From Thiofilum flexile DSM 14609 (GTDB taxonomy: Bacteria; Pseudomonadota; Gammaproteobacteria; Thiotrichales; Thiotrichaceae), in assembly GCF_000380185.1 (NCBI RefSeq), contig NZ_KB904758.1, positions 160,710 to 224,709 on the forward strand: 64,000 nucleotides of DNA, read 5' to 3'. Positions 18,501-26,606 of this stretch are shown one piece after another. Numbering within the stretch: the stretch's first letter is position 1; each line of letters begins with the position of its first letter. Both the position numbers and the translations under genes were made by a program. The notes beneath the pieces are model-generated. The model was given only the letters and a program-made list of their open reading frames with translations. It did no database searches and was not told the origin of the DNA.

Positions 18501-19015
18501 TGTATAATGATTTATTGCAGCGGGCGGTACGTGCATTAAAAACGGGGCAAATGATTGATTTAGCACAGCCTACTCAACCGCCTACTACCATTGATTTAGG
18601 CAGCCCTACCCTAATTCCCGAAAGCTATTTACCCGATGTGCATAGCCGCTTGATTTTATATAAGCGCATTGCTAGTGCAGAAGATCAAATGGCCTTAGAT
18701 GAGTTACAAGTAGAAATGATAGATCGCTTTGGTTTATTACCCGAACCGACGAAAGCTTTATTTGCCGCGACTGAAATTAAATTACTCGCTCAACCCCTAG
18801 GTATTCGTAAACTAGATATGCATGCTACCGGAGGGCGCATTTTATTTGATGCCAAACCGAATATTGATCCGCTGAAAATTATTCAACTGATACAAAAACG
18901 CCCCTGGGAGTTTAAATTAGAAGGCTCAGATAAACTAAAGCTTTTAAAAGAAATAGCGAATGCTGAAGAAAGAATAGGATGGCTTAAAAAATTACTCAAT
19001 GATTTTAGGAGCTAA
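15584..19015 (+). CDS. mfd: Transcription-repair coupling factor Mfd
   Basis: This is about 1143 residues from the ATG at 15584; a TTG 18 bases upstream is in frame but would add residues not expected in the family. Mfd removes RNA polymerase stalled at DNA lesions and recruits UvrA. Visible parts are a UvrB-like N-terminal module (DWETLPYDIFSPLEDIVSERL), the RNA-polymerase-interacting domain (APIVHEEHGVGRYLG), an SF2 translocase with Walker A CGDVGFGKTEVA, DEEH in IIDEEHRFGVRHKEQ, motif III TMTATPIPRTL, LHQLRGRVGRS and the C-terminal TRCF domain. It appears monocistronic. Confidence 0.97.
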   Translation: MSAWLKPIFPPPPAGSTYWGQLQGSAQSLLIANAAEQHKGVVLLLTADIHAALRLEAALRFFTPSTPLHIFPDWETLPYDIFSPLEDIVSERLKLLSRLSSMTQGILIVPMTTLMHRLPPTHYIHAHTLNVTAGDSFKVDTFRQQLEQAGYRAVNQVIEHGEYATRGSIFDLFPMGSDVPYRIDLFDDEIESIRSFDPETQRTQDKVKQIELLPAREFPLDKSGIERFKQNYRNQLGGDLSRSQVYDAVSKGNPPAGVEYYLPLFFEHTATLFDYLPERTLIIFEEHAQPAIASFWQTIEHRYEERRHDIERPLLEPKKVFIDPAALQYELGRYRRIQVAQGTEQVGTHYPTYSLPPLLVQNKHEQPLIFLTEFLKHLKGRVLFTAESAGRREALLQLLRDNHLSVKVFDSWQAFLDSTEAMAITVAPLESGFWLKEPALAVIPETLLHGAPVQQQRRRKKATRDADSIIRNLTDLNQGAPIVHEEHGVGRYLGMQTITTGGMTSEYLTLEYAGGDRLYVPVTALHLISRYTGVSPDAAPLHKLGNEQWSKSRQKAAEKARDVAAELLDIHARRAAQQGQAFEFNELEYQQFSAGFPFEETPDQALAIESVIRDMRSSQPMDRVVCGDVGFGKTEVAMRATFIAANAGKQVAIIAPTTLLVQQHLNNFRDRFADWPFAIESLSRFKSAAQIKQALDKVKAGHIDIVIGTHKLLQEDVIFKNLGLVIIDEEHRFGVRHKEQLKKLRANVDMLTMTATPIPRTLNMSLSGLRDLSIIATPPVQRHAIKTFVTEWSNTLIQEACAREIARGGQVYVLHNEVDTIGKMVDDIQTLLPQAKIQYAHGQMRERELESIMQDFYHQRFQILVATTIIENGIDVPSANTIIIHRADKLGLAQLHQLRGRVGRSHHRAYAYLITPPKKHLTPDAQKRLEAIESLEDLGVGFTLATHDLEIRGAGELLGEDQSGQIQEIGFHLYNDLLQRAVRALKTGQMIDLAQPTQPPTTIDLGSPTLIPESYLPDVHSRLILYKRIASAEDQMALDELQVEMIDRFGLLPEPTKALFAATEIKLLAQPLGIRKLDMHATGGRILFDAKPNIDPLKIIQLIQKRPWEFKLEGSDKLKLLKEIANAEERIGWLKKLLNDFRS

Positions 19016-19017
19016 AT

Positions 19018-19142
19018 CAACCCCACCCCAGCCCTCCCCTTGGCAGGTGAGGGAACAACTCTTCCCTCTCCCCCAGCCAAGGGGGAGATTGAGAGGGGGT
19101 TCTACTCACCCAACCAAAGGGGAGACTGAAAGGGGGGTGTTG
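19018..19142. repeat. C/G-rich palindromic intergenic repeat cluster
   Basis: The mfd-hchA gap is filled by alternating C-rich and G-rich blocks with internal complementarity. One clear hairpin is 19064-19097 (CCCTCTC and CCCCC pairing with GGGGG and GAGAGGG). Similar G/C blocks recur around 19024-19053 and 19117-19137. It has the look of a dispersed REP-like element between convergent genes and could also terminate both. Confidence 0.5.
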
Positions 19143-19144
19143 GA

Positions 19145-20029
19145 CTAACTAACGCCTACTTCTTTTAATAAAGCGTCCGCTGCCAGAATACCTAATTGAT
19201 TAGCGGCTAAGGGACTATCACCCGTAATCAGCTTACGATCTTGATAGCACTGTCCACTAATGCCCTCATTGAGAATTTCCACACCAAGTGATTTGAGTTT
19301 TTCACCTAATAACCACGGCATAGGCCCTGGAATATAGCCAATATCGACATTAGCCCCTAGGTCTAAACTATCAGGGAACACACAGATTTTATAGCCTTTA
19401 AACAAAAAGTCTGACTCTGCTTCATTATGCGCGGCTGCTACTAATCCAGCCGGACCATGACACAGCGAGATCACATATTTATCATTAGCCACTGCCCACT
19501 TTAATACTTGCTTGACCTCATCACTAAAGGGGATTGCATGCATCGCAGCATGTCCACCGGGAATAAACATACCGATATAGGGTGAGTCTTTACCTAATTG
19601 TTTTTCTAGTACATCTGATAATTTCAGCGGCTGCTTAAATTTAGGTAGGTATTTCTCATAAACCGCCTGTACGGTTTCATCCTCACTCGGAAAAGCCCAC
19701 ATTTCCAATTTAACCGGATTACCCGATAAAGTTGCCACCTCAATTTCAAAGCCTGCTTGGTCTAAATGGTGCATGGGTAATAAAGTTTCTACTGGATGAT
19801 TACCCGTTGAGAAAAACTTACCATTGCCCATTAATAAATAGCGTTCATCGGAGGCAATCATGAGCACTTTCCATTTACCGCCCTGATAGGGTTTATTAAA
19901 TTTTAACCCATCAAAATCTGTTTTTTTAGGAATATATAAACTTAAAGAGTAGGGAGAAGGGAAAAAAGCATTATGTTCAGCCACATCGGGGTTAGGTTGC
20001 TTATTTTTTACCTCATTATTAACAGTCAT
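19145..20029 (-). CDS. hchA: Hsp31/HchA-type glyoxalase III and protein deglycase (DJ-1/PfpI family)
   Basis: This is about 294 residues from the ATG at 20029, chosen because AGGA lies 8 bases upstream; the longer open frame adds 31 unlikely residues. Visible are [13 protein letters not shown] with the catalytic-pocket glycines, the nucleophile Cys in [10 protein letters not shown] and [20 protein letters not shown]. These match the HchA branch, which converts methylglyoxal to lactate without glutathione and has holdase activity in E. coli (283 residues). It converges with mfd across a palindromic repeat. Confidence 0.9.
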   Translation of the reverse strand: MTVNNEVKNKQPNPDVAEHNAFFPSPYSLSLYIPKKTDFDGLKFNKPYQGGKWKVLMIASDERYLLMGNGKFFSTGNHPVETLLPMHHLDQAGFEIEVATLSGNPVKLEMWAFPSEDETVQAVYEKYLPKFKQPLKLSDVLEKQLGKDSPYIGMFIPGGHAAMHAIPFSDEVKQVLKWAVANDKYVISLCHGPAGLVAAAHNEAESDFLFKGYKICVFPDSLDLGANVDIGYIPGPMPWLLGEKLKSLGVEILNEGISGQCYQDRKLITGDSPLAANQLGILAADALLKEVGVS

Positions 20030-20280
20030 TTTATCCATCCTATAGAAAAAAACATTTATATTCGGCTTATAGAGTAGTATATTTAGGGGCAGCGAGTACA
20101 AAAACCCCCACTTTTTGAGCACATTTTAACCGTACCTCGCCTTTACTTTCTATCATTACTATTGATCATAAACATCATTTGCAGTGTCTAGTTATCCGTG
20201 ATGTGACTCAAAAATAGATAACAATATTATTGGCTAGCCCCTGCTTAGAGTGAGCCTTTTAACCACATAACCACAGGCTG

Positions 20281-20772
20281 ATGAATATGCACAGAATTGA
20301 TTTAGAACGTGTCACCCTACAAGAACAACTCTTACGCTTTACCCATTTTGATGCTAATACCGCATGGGAATTAGGTTGCCGTTTACGCCACAAAGCTTTT
20401 GAACGTCAGCAGAGTTTAGTCATTGATATTACTGTGAATGGTTTTCAGTTATTTTGCTGTGCTATGGAGGGTACTACCCCGGAGAATACCGATTGGGCAC
20501 GGCGCAAGCGTAATGTAGTGCAGCGTTTTCAGCGTAGTTCCTATGCTATGGGGCTGCATTTTTCTCTCAAACAAGTTGATTTAATGGAAAAATACGGTCT
20601 ACCCAGCAGTGATTATGCCGCACACGGTGGCTGCTTTCCGATTCGCGTGAGTGATGTGATGGTCGGTACGGTCGTAGTCTCTGGATTACCACAACGGGAT
20701 GATCATAATCTGGTGATTGAGGTATTGTGTGAAATGCTACATCAACCCATAGAGCAGCTACGTTTGCCCTAA
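20281..20772 (+). CDS. UPF0303 / HbpS-like (DUF336) domain protein
   Basis: This 163-residue protein belongs to the UPF0303/HbpS-like family (Pfam PF03928). Its core includes SLVIDITVNGFQLFC, WARRKRNVVQRF and the terminal GGCFPIRVSDVMVGTVVVSG. Relatives are cytosolic oligomers, some binding haem or degradation products, but the family role is unsettled. There is no signal peptide or membrane segment. It stands alone, facing glnS across a long inverted repeat. A second in-frame ATG lies at 20287. Confidence 0.75.
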   Translation: MNMHRIDLERVTLQEQLLRFTHFDANTAWELGCRLRHKAFERQQSLVIDITVNGFQLFCCAMEGTTPENTDWARRKRNVVQRFQRSSYAMGLHFSLKQVDLMEKYGLPSSDYAAHGGCFPIRVSDVMVGTVVVSGLPQRDDHNLVIEVLCEMLHQPIEQLRLP

Positions 20773-20795
20773 ATACTGGTAAAAGCAAAACTGAT

Positions 20796-20871
20796 AAAAG
20801 CAAGCGGGTGTTTCTGGAGCAGTCTTGGCGGCAAGGATGTCGCCGTGCGGAAGAAACACCCGCTTGCTTTT
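20796..20871. repeat. Long perfect inverted repeat (20-bp arms) between convergent genes
   Basis: The arms 20796-20815 and 20852-20871 are perfect reverse complements over 20 bases (AAAAGCAAGCGGGTGTTTCT and its complement). They enclose a 36-base loop that can form a smaller GGCGGC/GTCGCC hairpin. The A-run at one end and T-run at the other make a good bidirectional terminator for the UPF0303 gene and glnS. Arm length and branched loop are also what a small palindromic mobile or dispersed element would show. Confidence 0.7.
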
Positions 20872-20885
20872 AGGTCGATATATAA

Positions 20886-22559
20886 CTAAGCCTCAGCACT
20901 TTTTTCCCATGTATCCTTCAGGCTAATCACACGATTAAACACTAAATGATCCGGTGTTGAATCTTGAGCATCTTGAATAAAATAACCTTGGCGCTCAAAT
21001 TGATAACGGGTGTCTTTATCTGAGTGGGCAAGATTCACTTCCGCCTTACAGCCACGCAAAATAACCAAGCTATTGGGATTCATATAATCGAGGAAGTTTT
21101 TTCCGCCCGCGTCCGGTGCTACATCAGTAAACAAGCGATCATACAGACGCACTTCACAATCTACACTACTGCGAGCATCAACCCAATGAATTACCCCTTT
21201 AGCTTTGACACCATCGGCTGGGTCTTTGCCTAAGGTATCCTCAATTACATTTGCATGTACCTCGACTATATTGCCTTGCTCATCCTTAATGGCCTTCACT
21301 GCTTCAATAATATAGGCACTACGTAGGCGCACCCGTTTACCTAATACTAAACGTTTAAATTGCTTATTAGCCTCTTCACGGAAATCGTCTTGTTCAATCC
21401 AAATTTCACGGCTAAAGGGTAAAGTGCGCGTACCAAAGGCTTCATTTTGAGGGTGATTATGTCCCAGCACCGTCTCGGTTTTAGTATCAGGATAATTTAA
21501 CAAAACCACTTTCAAAGGTTGCAAGACACACATCGCGCGGGGTGCATTGGTATTAAGGTCTTCTCGAATCGCATGTTCGAGCATACTAATATCCACGACC
21601 CCTTCGACTTTAGTCACCCCTGCCATTTCGCAGAAATCACGCAAGGCTTTAGGGGTAAAGCCACGCCGACGCATACCCGCAATGGTAGGCATACGCGGAT
21701 CGTCCCAGCCATCAACATGTTTCTCATCGACTAATTGTTTTAGTTTGCGCTTACTGGTGACGGTGTAATTCACATTCAAACGCGAAAACTCGTATTGATG
21801 CGGTGTAGCAGGTACCGGAAGATTGGCAATAAACCACTCATATAATGGGCGATGATCTTCAAACTCTAAGGTACAAATCGAGTGTGTAATCCCCTCAATC
21901 GCATCGCTTTGACCATGTGCATAGTCATAGGAAGGATAGATACACCATTTATCACCCGTTTGATGATGGGAGGCTTTTTTAATGCGGTAAATCACGGGGT
22001 CACGCAGATTGATATTAGGGGAGGCCATATCAATTTTAACTCGTAAGGCACAAGCCCCTTCTTCAAACTCACCTGAGCGCATTTTTTCAAATAGCGCTAA
22101 ATTTTCCTCGACGGTGCGATTACGGTAAGGGCTATCTTTGCCCACCTCGGTAAGTGTGCCGCGATATTGGCGCATTTCCTCAGCACTCAAATCACACACA
22201 TAGGCTTTACCGTGATTAATTAAATACAGTGCCCAGGCATAGAGTTGATCAAAATAGTCCGAGGCATAGCGTACTTTGCCTTCCCATTGATAGCCTAACC
22301 ATTGCACATCACGTTGAATAGACTCAACATATTCCTCATCCTCTTTGGCTGGATTGGTGTCGTCCATGCGTAAATTACAGACCCCACCATAACGTTGTGC
22401 CAAACCAAAATTCAGCCAGATCGATTTAGCATGCCCTAAATGCAAATAGCCATTTGGCTCCGGTGGAAAACGCGTATGCACTTGGGTCACTTTGCCATTG
22501 CTTAGGTCGTCTTCGACAATTCTTTCGATAAAATTGAGTGGTTTAGTGGTCTCGCTCAT
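20886..22559 (-). CDS. glnS: Glutaminyl-tRNA synthetase
   Basis: This 557-residue class I synthetase attaches glutamine to tRNA-Gln. The HIGH region is [16 protein letters not shown] (near residue 31) and the KMSKS equivalent is VTSKRKL (near 262). The GlnRS-specific C-terminal anticodon-binding beta-barrels are full length, as in E. coli (554). A bacterial GlnRS is typical of gammaproteobacteria, as opposed to the GatCAB route. Confidence 0.97.
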   Translation of the reverse strand: MSETTKPLNFIERIVEDDLSNGKVTQVHTRFPPEPNGYLHLGHAKSIWLNFGLAQRYGGVCNLRMDDTNPAKEDEEYVESIQRDVQWLGYQWEGKVRYASDYFDQLYAWALYLINHGKAYVCDLSAEEMRQYRGTLTEVGKDSPYRNRTVEENLALFEKMRSGEFEEGACALRVKIDMASPNINLRDPVIYRIKKASHHQTGDKWCIYPSYDYAHGQSDAIEGITHSICTLEFEDHRPLYEWFIANLPVPATPHQYEFSRLNVNYTVTSKRKLKQLVDEKHVDGWDDPRMPTIAGMRRRGFTPKALRDFCEMAGVTKVEGVVDISMLEHAIREDLNTNAPRAMCVLQPLKVVLLNYPDTKTETVLGHNHPQNEAFGTRTLPFSREIWIEQDDFREEANKQFKRLVLGKRVRLRSAYIIEAVKAIKDEQGNIVEVHANVIEDTLGKDPADGVKAKGVIHWVDARSSVDCEVRLYDRLFTDVAPDAGGKNFLDYMNPNSLVILRGCKAEVNLAHSDKDTRYQFERQGYFIQDAQDSTPDHLVFNRVISLKDTWEKSAEA

Positions 22560-22761
22560 GATGGATAGTTAACCCTTTAAAATAATGGTAGTGATTAGAC
22601 TATGGTTAGGGATAGCTGTCTAGCCTAGGCTGAATGAGAGCCAATGACTCGCTTAGTTTATTATCAAAATGGGGACTTTTTACTGAGTTACAAGCGCTGC
22701 GTTGAAAAGAGAGGTAGGTAACTGTTAGGTTAGTCCCTTATAGTATTTAAAGGAGTATTTT

Positions 22762-23547
22762 GTGATTAAGCAATGGATAATAGGTGGTGGGTTAATAGTT
22801 CTACTAGGATGCACTTACCCCATACAAGCCAATGATAGTAACGAGATTTCTATATTTAAGGCAGGTGCTATCATTTTTTCTACTTTTTATAATCCAGATG
22901 GGAAAGGTATTGAGGTTCGAGCAACACTGGCAGATCAAGAAGATCATACGGTAGGTGAGATAAGAGTAACAACATTACTTCCCAGTATAATAAAGCAAAA
23001 CCTATTTTCTCCAACTACATTAAACCCTTTTAAATCTGCTTATGCAGTTTTTTATACTCCAACAGCCTTTAAACAGTTACAACGATGTCCTTTTATGGGG
23101 ATAGAGTTTGATTTAGATAATAATCGTAAAACACAAGAGTGGTATATAGCCACCTCAACTGTGGGATGTGTAAAAAATCAATCTTATATTGATGGAGCAA
23201 CAGGGCATAATTGGATATTACAAAAAACAGAAACGGGATTATTTCGAGTATTGATGGAGAGCGAGAGTCCACTCTATTCTAATAAAGCTAATTCTAAAAA
23301 AGGCTCTTATAAGCCCCTTGATACCTTTCATCATGTAATGAGATTTAACCCTGGTTCTAAATTAGGGTGTGGTGCAGTGCGTATTGACTGGACTTATAAC
23401 CCCACTAAACAACAATATCAAATGGGTAAAACTTATTTACAACAATCTAATTGTCCCAGTCCTGGTACTAATATTCAACGCCTGATGACCCGTATTAAAG
23501 GCGAGATTGATCCGTGGATGAATAAAAACTTAAAAGCCTTTCGCTAA
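22762..23547 (+). CDS. Secreted four-cysteine protein, paralogue A (unknown function)
   Basis: This 261-residue protein starts at GTG behind an AAGGAG site (22750-22755). The N-terminus has a signal sequence: VLLGC at residues 13-17 could be a lipobox, or cleavage may fall after PIQA. The mature part has four cysteines (109, 136, 203, 231) and the block RCPFMGIEFDLDNNRKTQEWY. It is clearly paralogous to the protein at 26607-27419, with the same Cys spacing, and shares the Cys/TQE core with 24040-24762. I recognise no known domain. A truncated rpn gene faces it across a hairpin. Confidence 0.7.
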   Translation: MIKQWIIGGGLIVLLGCTYPIQANDSNEISIFKAGAIIFSTFYNPDGKGIEVRATLADQEDHTVGEIRVTTLLPSIIKQNLFSPTTLNPFKSAYAVFYTPTAFKQLQRCPFMGIEFDLDNNRKTQEWYIATSTVGCVKNQSYIDGATGHNWILQKTETGLFRVLMESESPLYSNKANSKKGSYKPLDTFHHVMRFNPGSKLGCGAVRIDWTYNPTKQQYQMGKTYLQQSNCPSPGTNIQRLMTRIKGEIDPWMNKNLKAFR

Positions 23548-23569
23548 TCACTACCCATTATCCCCAACC

Positions 23570-23595
23570 AAAGCACTTTTTAAGCAGAGTGCTTT
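23570..23595. terminator. Bidirectional hairpin between secreted-protein gene A and rpn copy 1
   Basis: An 8-bp stem (AAAGCACT/AGTGCTTT) with a 10-base loop lies in the short gap between convergent genes. The same hairpin in near-identical surroundings recurs at 27443-27468, showing the flanks were duplicated. Confidence 0.55.
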
Positions 23596-23596
23596 G

Positions 23597-23959
23597 CTAA
23601 ACCGATTTAAGCCTTTGTACCTCTGTTAACGTTAGCCCCGCAATACGCGCAATCTCAGTTTCGGGTAAAATACCTAGCTGCAATAAATTCAGTGCTATTG
23701 CTTGGGCTGTTTTTAATGCCCCGATTTGTTCGCCTTTCTCTAAGCCAATTTTCTCTCCCTTCTCTAAGCCAATTTTTTCACCCTTTTCCAAACCAATTTT
23801 CTCGCCTTCCACTAAGCCTATTTTTTTTCCATCTAAGCGTGAGGTTTCGTGGGTACTCATAAAATCTCGATAGTCTTTTAAACTGCTTTCATAGCCTAAA
23901 CGTTCATTAGCGGGTAATTGAGCAATTTTCATCAGGGGATTGAGGTAGACATCGCTCAT
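23597..23959 (-). CDS. Rpn-family protein with catalytic domain deleted (C-terminal repeat domain only), copy 1
   Basis: About 120 residues from the ATG at 23959, which keeps the AGAG-to-ATG spacing seen in copy 2. The first eight or nine residues (SDVYLNP) match full-length Rpn copies, then the sequence jumps in frame to KIAQLP, losing roughly 200 residues including the PD-(D/E)XK active site. The C-terminal part (ERLGYESSLKDYRDFM, the EKIGLEKG repeats, the ALNLLQLGILPETEIARIAG end) is intact. Its promoter region matches that of the long copies. In E. coli the separately translated C-terminal domain of Rpn neutralises the full-length toxin, so this may act as an antitoxin-like protein; that is inference. 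It may equally be a dead remnant. Confidence 0.75.
   Translation of the reverse strand: MSDVYLNPLMKIAQLPANERLGYESSLKDYRDFMSTHETSRLDGKKIGLVEGEKIGLEKGEKIGLEKGEKIGLEKGEQIGALKTAQAIALNLLQLGILPETEIARIAGLTLTEVQRLKSV
23720..23827 (-). repeat. 24-bp in-frame tandem repeats in rpn copy 1
   Basis: The repeats encode KKIGLVEG, three EKIGLEKG units and a half unit EQIG. The number and type of units differ from copies 2 and 3. Confidence 0.8.
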
Positions 23960-23992
23960 ACACATGCTCTAGAGGTGGGTTGTTATCCCTTT

Positions 23993-23998
23993 ATTATA
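23993..23998 (-). promoter_or_regulatory. -10-like TATAAT upstream of rpn copy 1
   Basis: TATAAT on the minus strand lies 34 bases before the chosen start. The same hexamer at the same distance precedes all three rpn copies, within a conserved leader containing CTCTAGAGGTGGGTTG as read on the plus strand. Confidence 0.5.
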
Positions 23999-24039
23999 GT
24001 GAATATCCCTATAGAGCGCGAGTAAGCCTCTGGATACTT

Positions 24040-24762
24040 TTATCGGGAGCAACGAAAGTTCTGATCAATCGCCACATAGGGGTCTTGTCCCTCGACTATC
24101 ACCCACGTTTTACCTCGACTCGATGCGTCTGAACGATAAACCTCAATATAATCGGGACGATACTGATACCCTCCTCCCATAAAGCTCCAGTTACTATGAC
24201 ATCTCACGTCGATAGGTTTTTGAGTATAACGACTGGGCGCATTGCCTTTAGTAATGGTTTCAATCCGACGTTTAGCCGCTGCTTCTTTTTTCCATATCCT
24301 GACCTGATACGCATGATCGGCTATGAGTACTTGAGGAGCTTTATTACCCATTTGCTGGACTATCCAAAAAGGTTTGCTTTGAGAGGAGGTAGGCTTACTA
24401 CAGGCATTCGTAGGGGTGAATAAGTACTCCTGTGTAGAGTTTTGATCATCTAGTTCAATATTAACACCTATCCATTGGCAGTTTTCTATATTAGGAATTT
24501 TTTTATTAATAGTATCTGGGGTTTTTTTAATGTTAGCCCGTATCGCTGCTTTTTGCTGAGGAGTGGGCTGAATAATAGGTAAACCGAGTGCTTTATACTC
24601 AGTTGATTCTAATCTTGGATTCGCTAAATCGAGTGTAGGCACATTTTTTAATTTATTAAAAAGACTAGGGCTTAAGCTATTTTGCTCAGCATAACTATTG
24701 TGGGCTAGGCATGACATTAATAAGAGAAAGGTACTGGTTTTTAGAGTGATCATACGTTTCAT
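24040..24762 (-). CDS. Secreted four-cysteine protein, divergent paralogue C (unknown function)
   Basis: This 240-residue protein has a signal peptide (about 1-25, cut near NSYA) and mature cysteines at 95, 121, 188 and 238. The block NCQWIGVNIELDDQNSTQEY aligns with RCPFMGIEFDLDNNRKTQEW of paralogue A, with a similar Cys-Cys spacing (26 versus 27), a following W-I-V-Q-Q and a C-x(4-6)-W at the third cysteine. The remainder is unlike A and B. Probably periplasmic or exported. No function is recognised. Confidence 0.65.
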   Translation of the reverse strand: MKRMITLKTSTFLLLMSCLAHNSYAEQNSLSPSLFNKLKNVPTLDLANPRLESTEYKALGLPIIQPTPQQKAAIRANIKKTPDTINKKIPNIENCQWIGVNIELDDQNSTQEYLFTPTNACSKPTSSQSKPFWIVQQMGNKAPQVLIADHAYQVRIWKKEAAAKRRIETITKGNAPSRYTQKPIDVRCHSNWSFMGGGYQYRPDYIEVYRSDASSRGKTWVIVEGQDPYVAIDQNFRCSR

Positions 24763-24983
24763 GATTATTTTATGACCTTAGTTCAGTTAACTATACTATG
24801 ATAACTCGATAGTGTAATAGATTATCGTATAAACACCTAGAAAATTGATTGATTAATACTCTAGACTAATTTTATGCAATCTCAACAAATACTGCACAAA
24901 AAACAAGAAGGAAATTCAATTTTTATATAGATAATCCCAATACTCTAACGTAGCAATAGCAAATAATATAAGGTAATCAGGTC

Positions 24984-25403
24984 ATGTTAATACTCAAAAA
25001 AACTCTAAAATGGCTCATGCGCTTAGTGCTGGTATTGACTCTAGGATTAGTCCTATTCCTCATTGCTTGTAAAATTGCAGTGGACTATAGCCCTATTATA
25101 AGCCATAAGATATTTAATCCTGCTAAAACCTGTTATCTCAATATCTATAAAATAACTACAGCGGATAAGCCGTTGCGTAGTTTTGATGGGTTTGCAAGTG
25201 GCCTTATTCAATTGACTAGGGGTAGTATAGTTTATCGAATTTATACTCAAGATCATAAATTAATAGCCACTACAGAGTGGAGATTGTTCGATCAATTAAC
25301 AATGCTTGAGGCACCGCACTGGATTGGAAATGCTACCTTACTTTATGATGGCAGGCATGGTTATGAGCAATTTTTACTTCCCGACTGTGGAATTAAAAAA
25401 TAA
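24984..25403 (+). CDS. Small membrane-anchored protein of unknown function
   Basis: This 139-residue protein has one strong hydrophobic segment (about 12-32) after a basic N-terminus, followed by a roughly 105-residue outer domain with two cysteines (CYLNIYKITT and the terminal PDCGIKK). The ATG has AGGTAATCAGG just upstream. I see no relation to the neighbouring four-cysteine proteins and no known domain. Confidence 0.55.
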   Translation: MLILKKTLKWLMRLVLVLTLGLVLFLIACKIAVDYSPIISHKIFNPAKTCYLNIYKITTADKPLRSFDGFASGLIQLTRGSIVYRIYTQDHKLIATTEWRLFDQLTMLEAPHWIGNATLLYDGRHGYEQFLLPDCGIKK

Positions 25404-25440
25404 ACGCCTCACTAGATGCGCTGCTTAATAATAACGATAG

Positions 25441-25460
25441 AGAGGCATACCATGGCCTCT
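25441..25460 (+). terminator. Weak hairpin after the small membrane-protein gene
   Basis: A 6-bp stem AGAGGC/GCCTCT with an 8-base loop is followed by TTGTTTAT, 38 bases after the stop and just before the converging rpn copy 2. Confidence 0.4.
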
Positions 25461-25479
25461 TGTTTATACGAGTGCTTTG

Positions 25480-26445
25480 CTAAGCCGATTTAAGCTGTTG
25501 CACCTCTTCTAAAGTCAGCCCTGCAATACGCGCAATCTCGGTTTCGGGTAAAATACCTAGCTGCAATAAACTCAGTGCTATCGCTTGAGCTTTTTGCAAG
25601 GCTCCTGCCTCAATTCCTAACTGTTTTCCTTTCTCCAAACCGATTTTCTCTCCCTGCTCTAATCCCTTCTCTAAGCCGATTTTCTCACCCTTTTCCAAGC
25701 CAATTTTCTCCCCCTCCACTAACCCTATTTTTTTTCCATCCAAGCGCGAGGTTTCGTGGGTACTCATAAAATCTCGATAGTCTTTTAAACTACTTTCATA
25801 GCCTAGGCGCTCGCTCGCCGGTAATTGCGCGATTTTAGCAATACCAAATAAACGCTGAAACACCTCATCGGTGAGTTGGCTGGGGATTTGCTCTAATTCG
25901 TGTAAATGCTTAAACACATAAAACCATTTGTCTTGTAGCGTTCTTAGCTCATGGGCTTGTAATTGAAAGCGGGGGAGGACTAAATAGATAAAATTGAGTT
26001 TCTCGTAGAATAAAATATTATCCTGATCTTTAAGCTGAGCATGGTAATAGACCTTGGTTTGATCATCATCAATCAAAAAGTCCAAGATACCAATAGTGTA
26101 GACGGCCGCGAGTTTGTAATTCCAATCCCCACGGATCGCTTGTTCTTGAATCGGGAAAGTCGCGTAATAGATACTCCGATCTTTGAAAAAGATTTGTTTG
26201 ATGCGTTGTAATTCGACAATAAAGCGCTCACCGGAGGGGCTAATACAGTTCAGATCAAATATCGCTTTGCGGTCAATGGCACTGCGGCCTTGATATTCAT
26301 TTTTGGTGTAACTCAGGTCTTGTACTTGATGATGTGCGGGTAAGAACGTATTCAAAAAACTGATCAACAAATCCTTATGGGGTTCCTCCCCAAACAGCTT
26401 TTTAAAGCCAAAGTCCGTCAGGGGATTGAGGTAGACATCGTTCAT
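25480..26445 (-). CDS. Rpn family PD-(D/E)XK nuclease (Transposase_31/YhgA-like), copy 2
   Basis: This 321-residue protein belongs to the recombination-promoting nuclease family. The N-terminal nuclease domain (about 1-215) shows TDFGFKKLFGE, then RKAIFDLNC (Asp64) and FIVELQRI (Glu78, Gln80), the D...ExQ active site. The C-terminal part has 8-residue repeats (EKIGLEKG type, 238-281) and a helical end. Apart from the repeats it is almost identical to copy 3. An in-frame ATG at 25767 (STHETSRLDG), preceded by CGAGA, could start a separate 95-residue C-terminal product like E. coli RpnS. Named 'transposase' in databases, but no inverted termini are visible. Confidence 0.88.
   Translation of the reverse strand: MNDVYLNPLTDFGFKKLFGEEPHKDLLISFLNTFLPAHHQVQDLSYTKNEYQGRSAIDRKAIFDLNCISPSGERFIVELQRIKQIFFKDRSIYYATFPIQEQAIRGDWNYKLAAVYTIGILDFLIDDDQTKVYYHAQLKDQDNILFYEKLNFIYLVLPRFQLQAHELRTLQDKWFYVFKHLHELEQIPSQLTDEVFQRLFGIAKIAQLPASERLGYESSLKDYRDFMSTHETSRLDGKKIGLVEGEKIGLEKGEKIGLEKGLEQGEKIGLEKGKQLGIEAGALQKAQAIALSLLQLGILPETEIARIAGLTLEEVQQLKSA
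25603..25734 (-). repeat. 24-bp in-frame tandem repeats in rpn copy 2
   Basis: The repeats encode KKIGLVEG, two EKIGLEKG, a 4-residue half unit LEQG, EKIGLEKG and KQLGIEAG. The half unit shows that the repeat also changes in 4-residue steps. Confidence 0.8.
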
Positions 26446-26479
26446 GGGCTTGCTCTAGAGGTGGGTTGTTATTCTTTAT

Positions 26480-26485
26480 ATTATA
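26480..26485 (-). promoter_or_regulatory. -10-like TATAAT upstream of rpn copy 2
   Basis: A minus-strand TATAAT lies 35 bases before the start, matching the position in the other two copies. AGAG with 7-base spacing precedes the ATG. Confidence 0.5.
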
Positions 26486-26606
26486 ATAAAGCTCCTAGAG
26501 AAGTGCGAGTATCCTCCTCTCCATTGCATCATGATTGGGGTGATGAGGATTTAACGAAACCTCATCTCTTCTTTTTTATTTTCAGTAGTAATAAAGGTAA
26601 AGGACT

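Noticed and set aside
22762..23547. Calling paralogue A a firm lipoprotein
   Set aside because: VLLGC is a plausible lipobox, but paralogues B and C have no equivalent cysteine and an ordinary cleavage site also exists in A.
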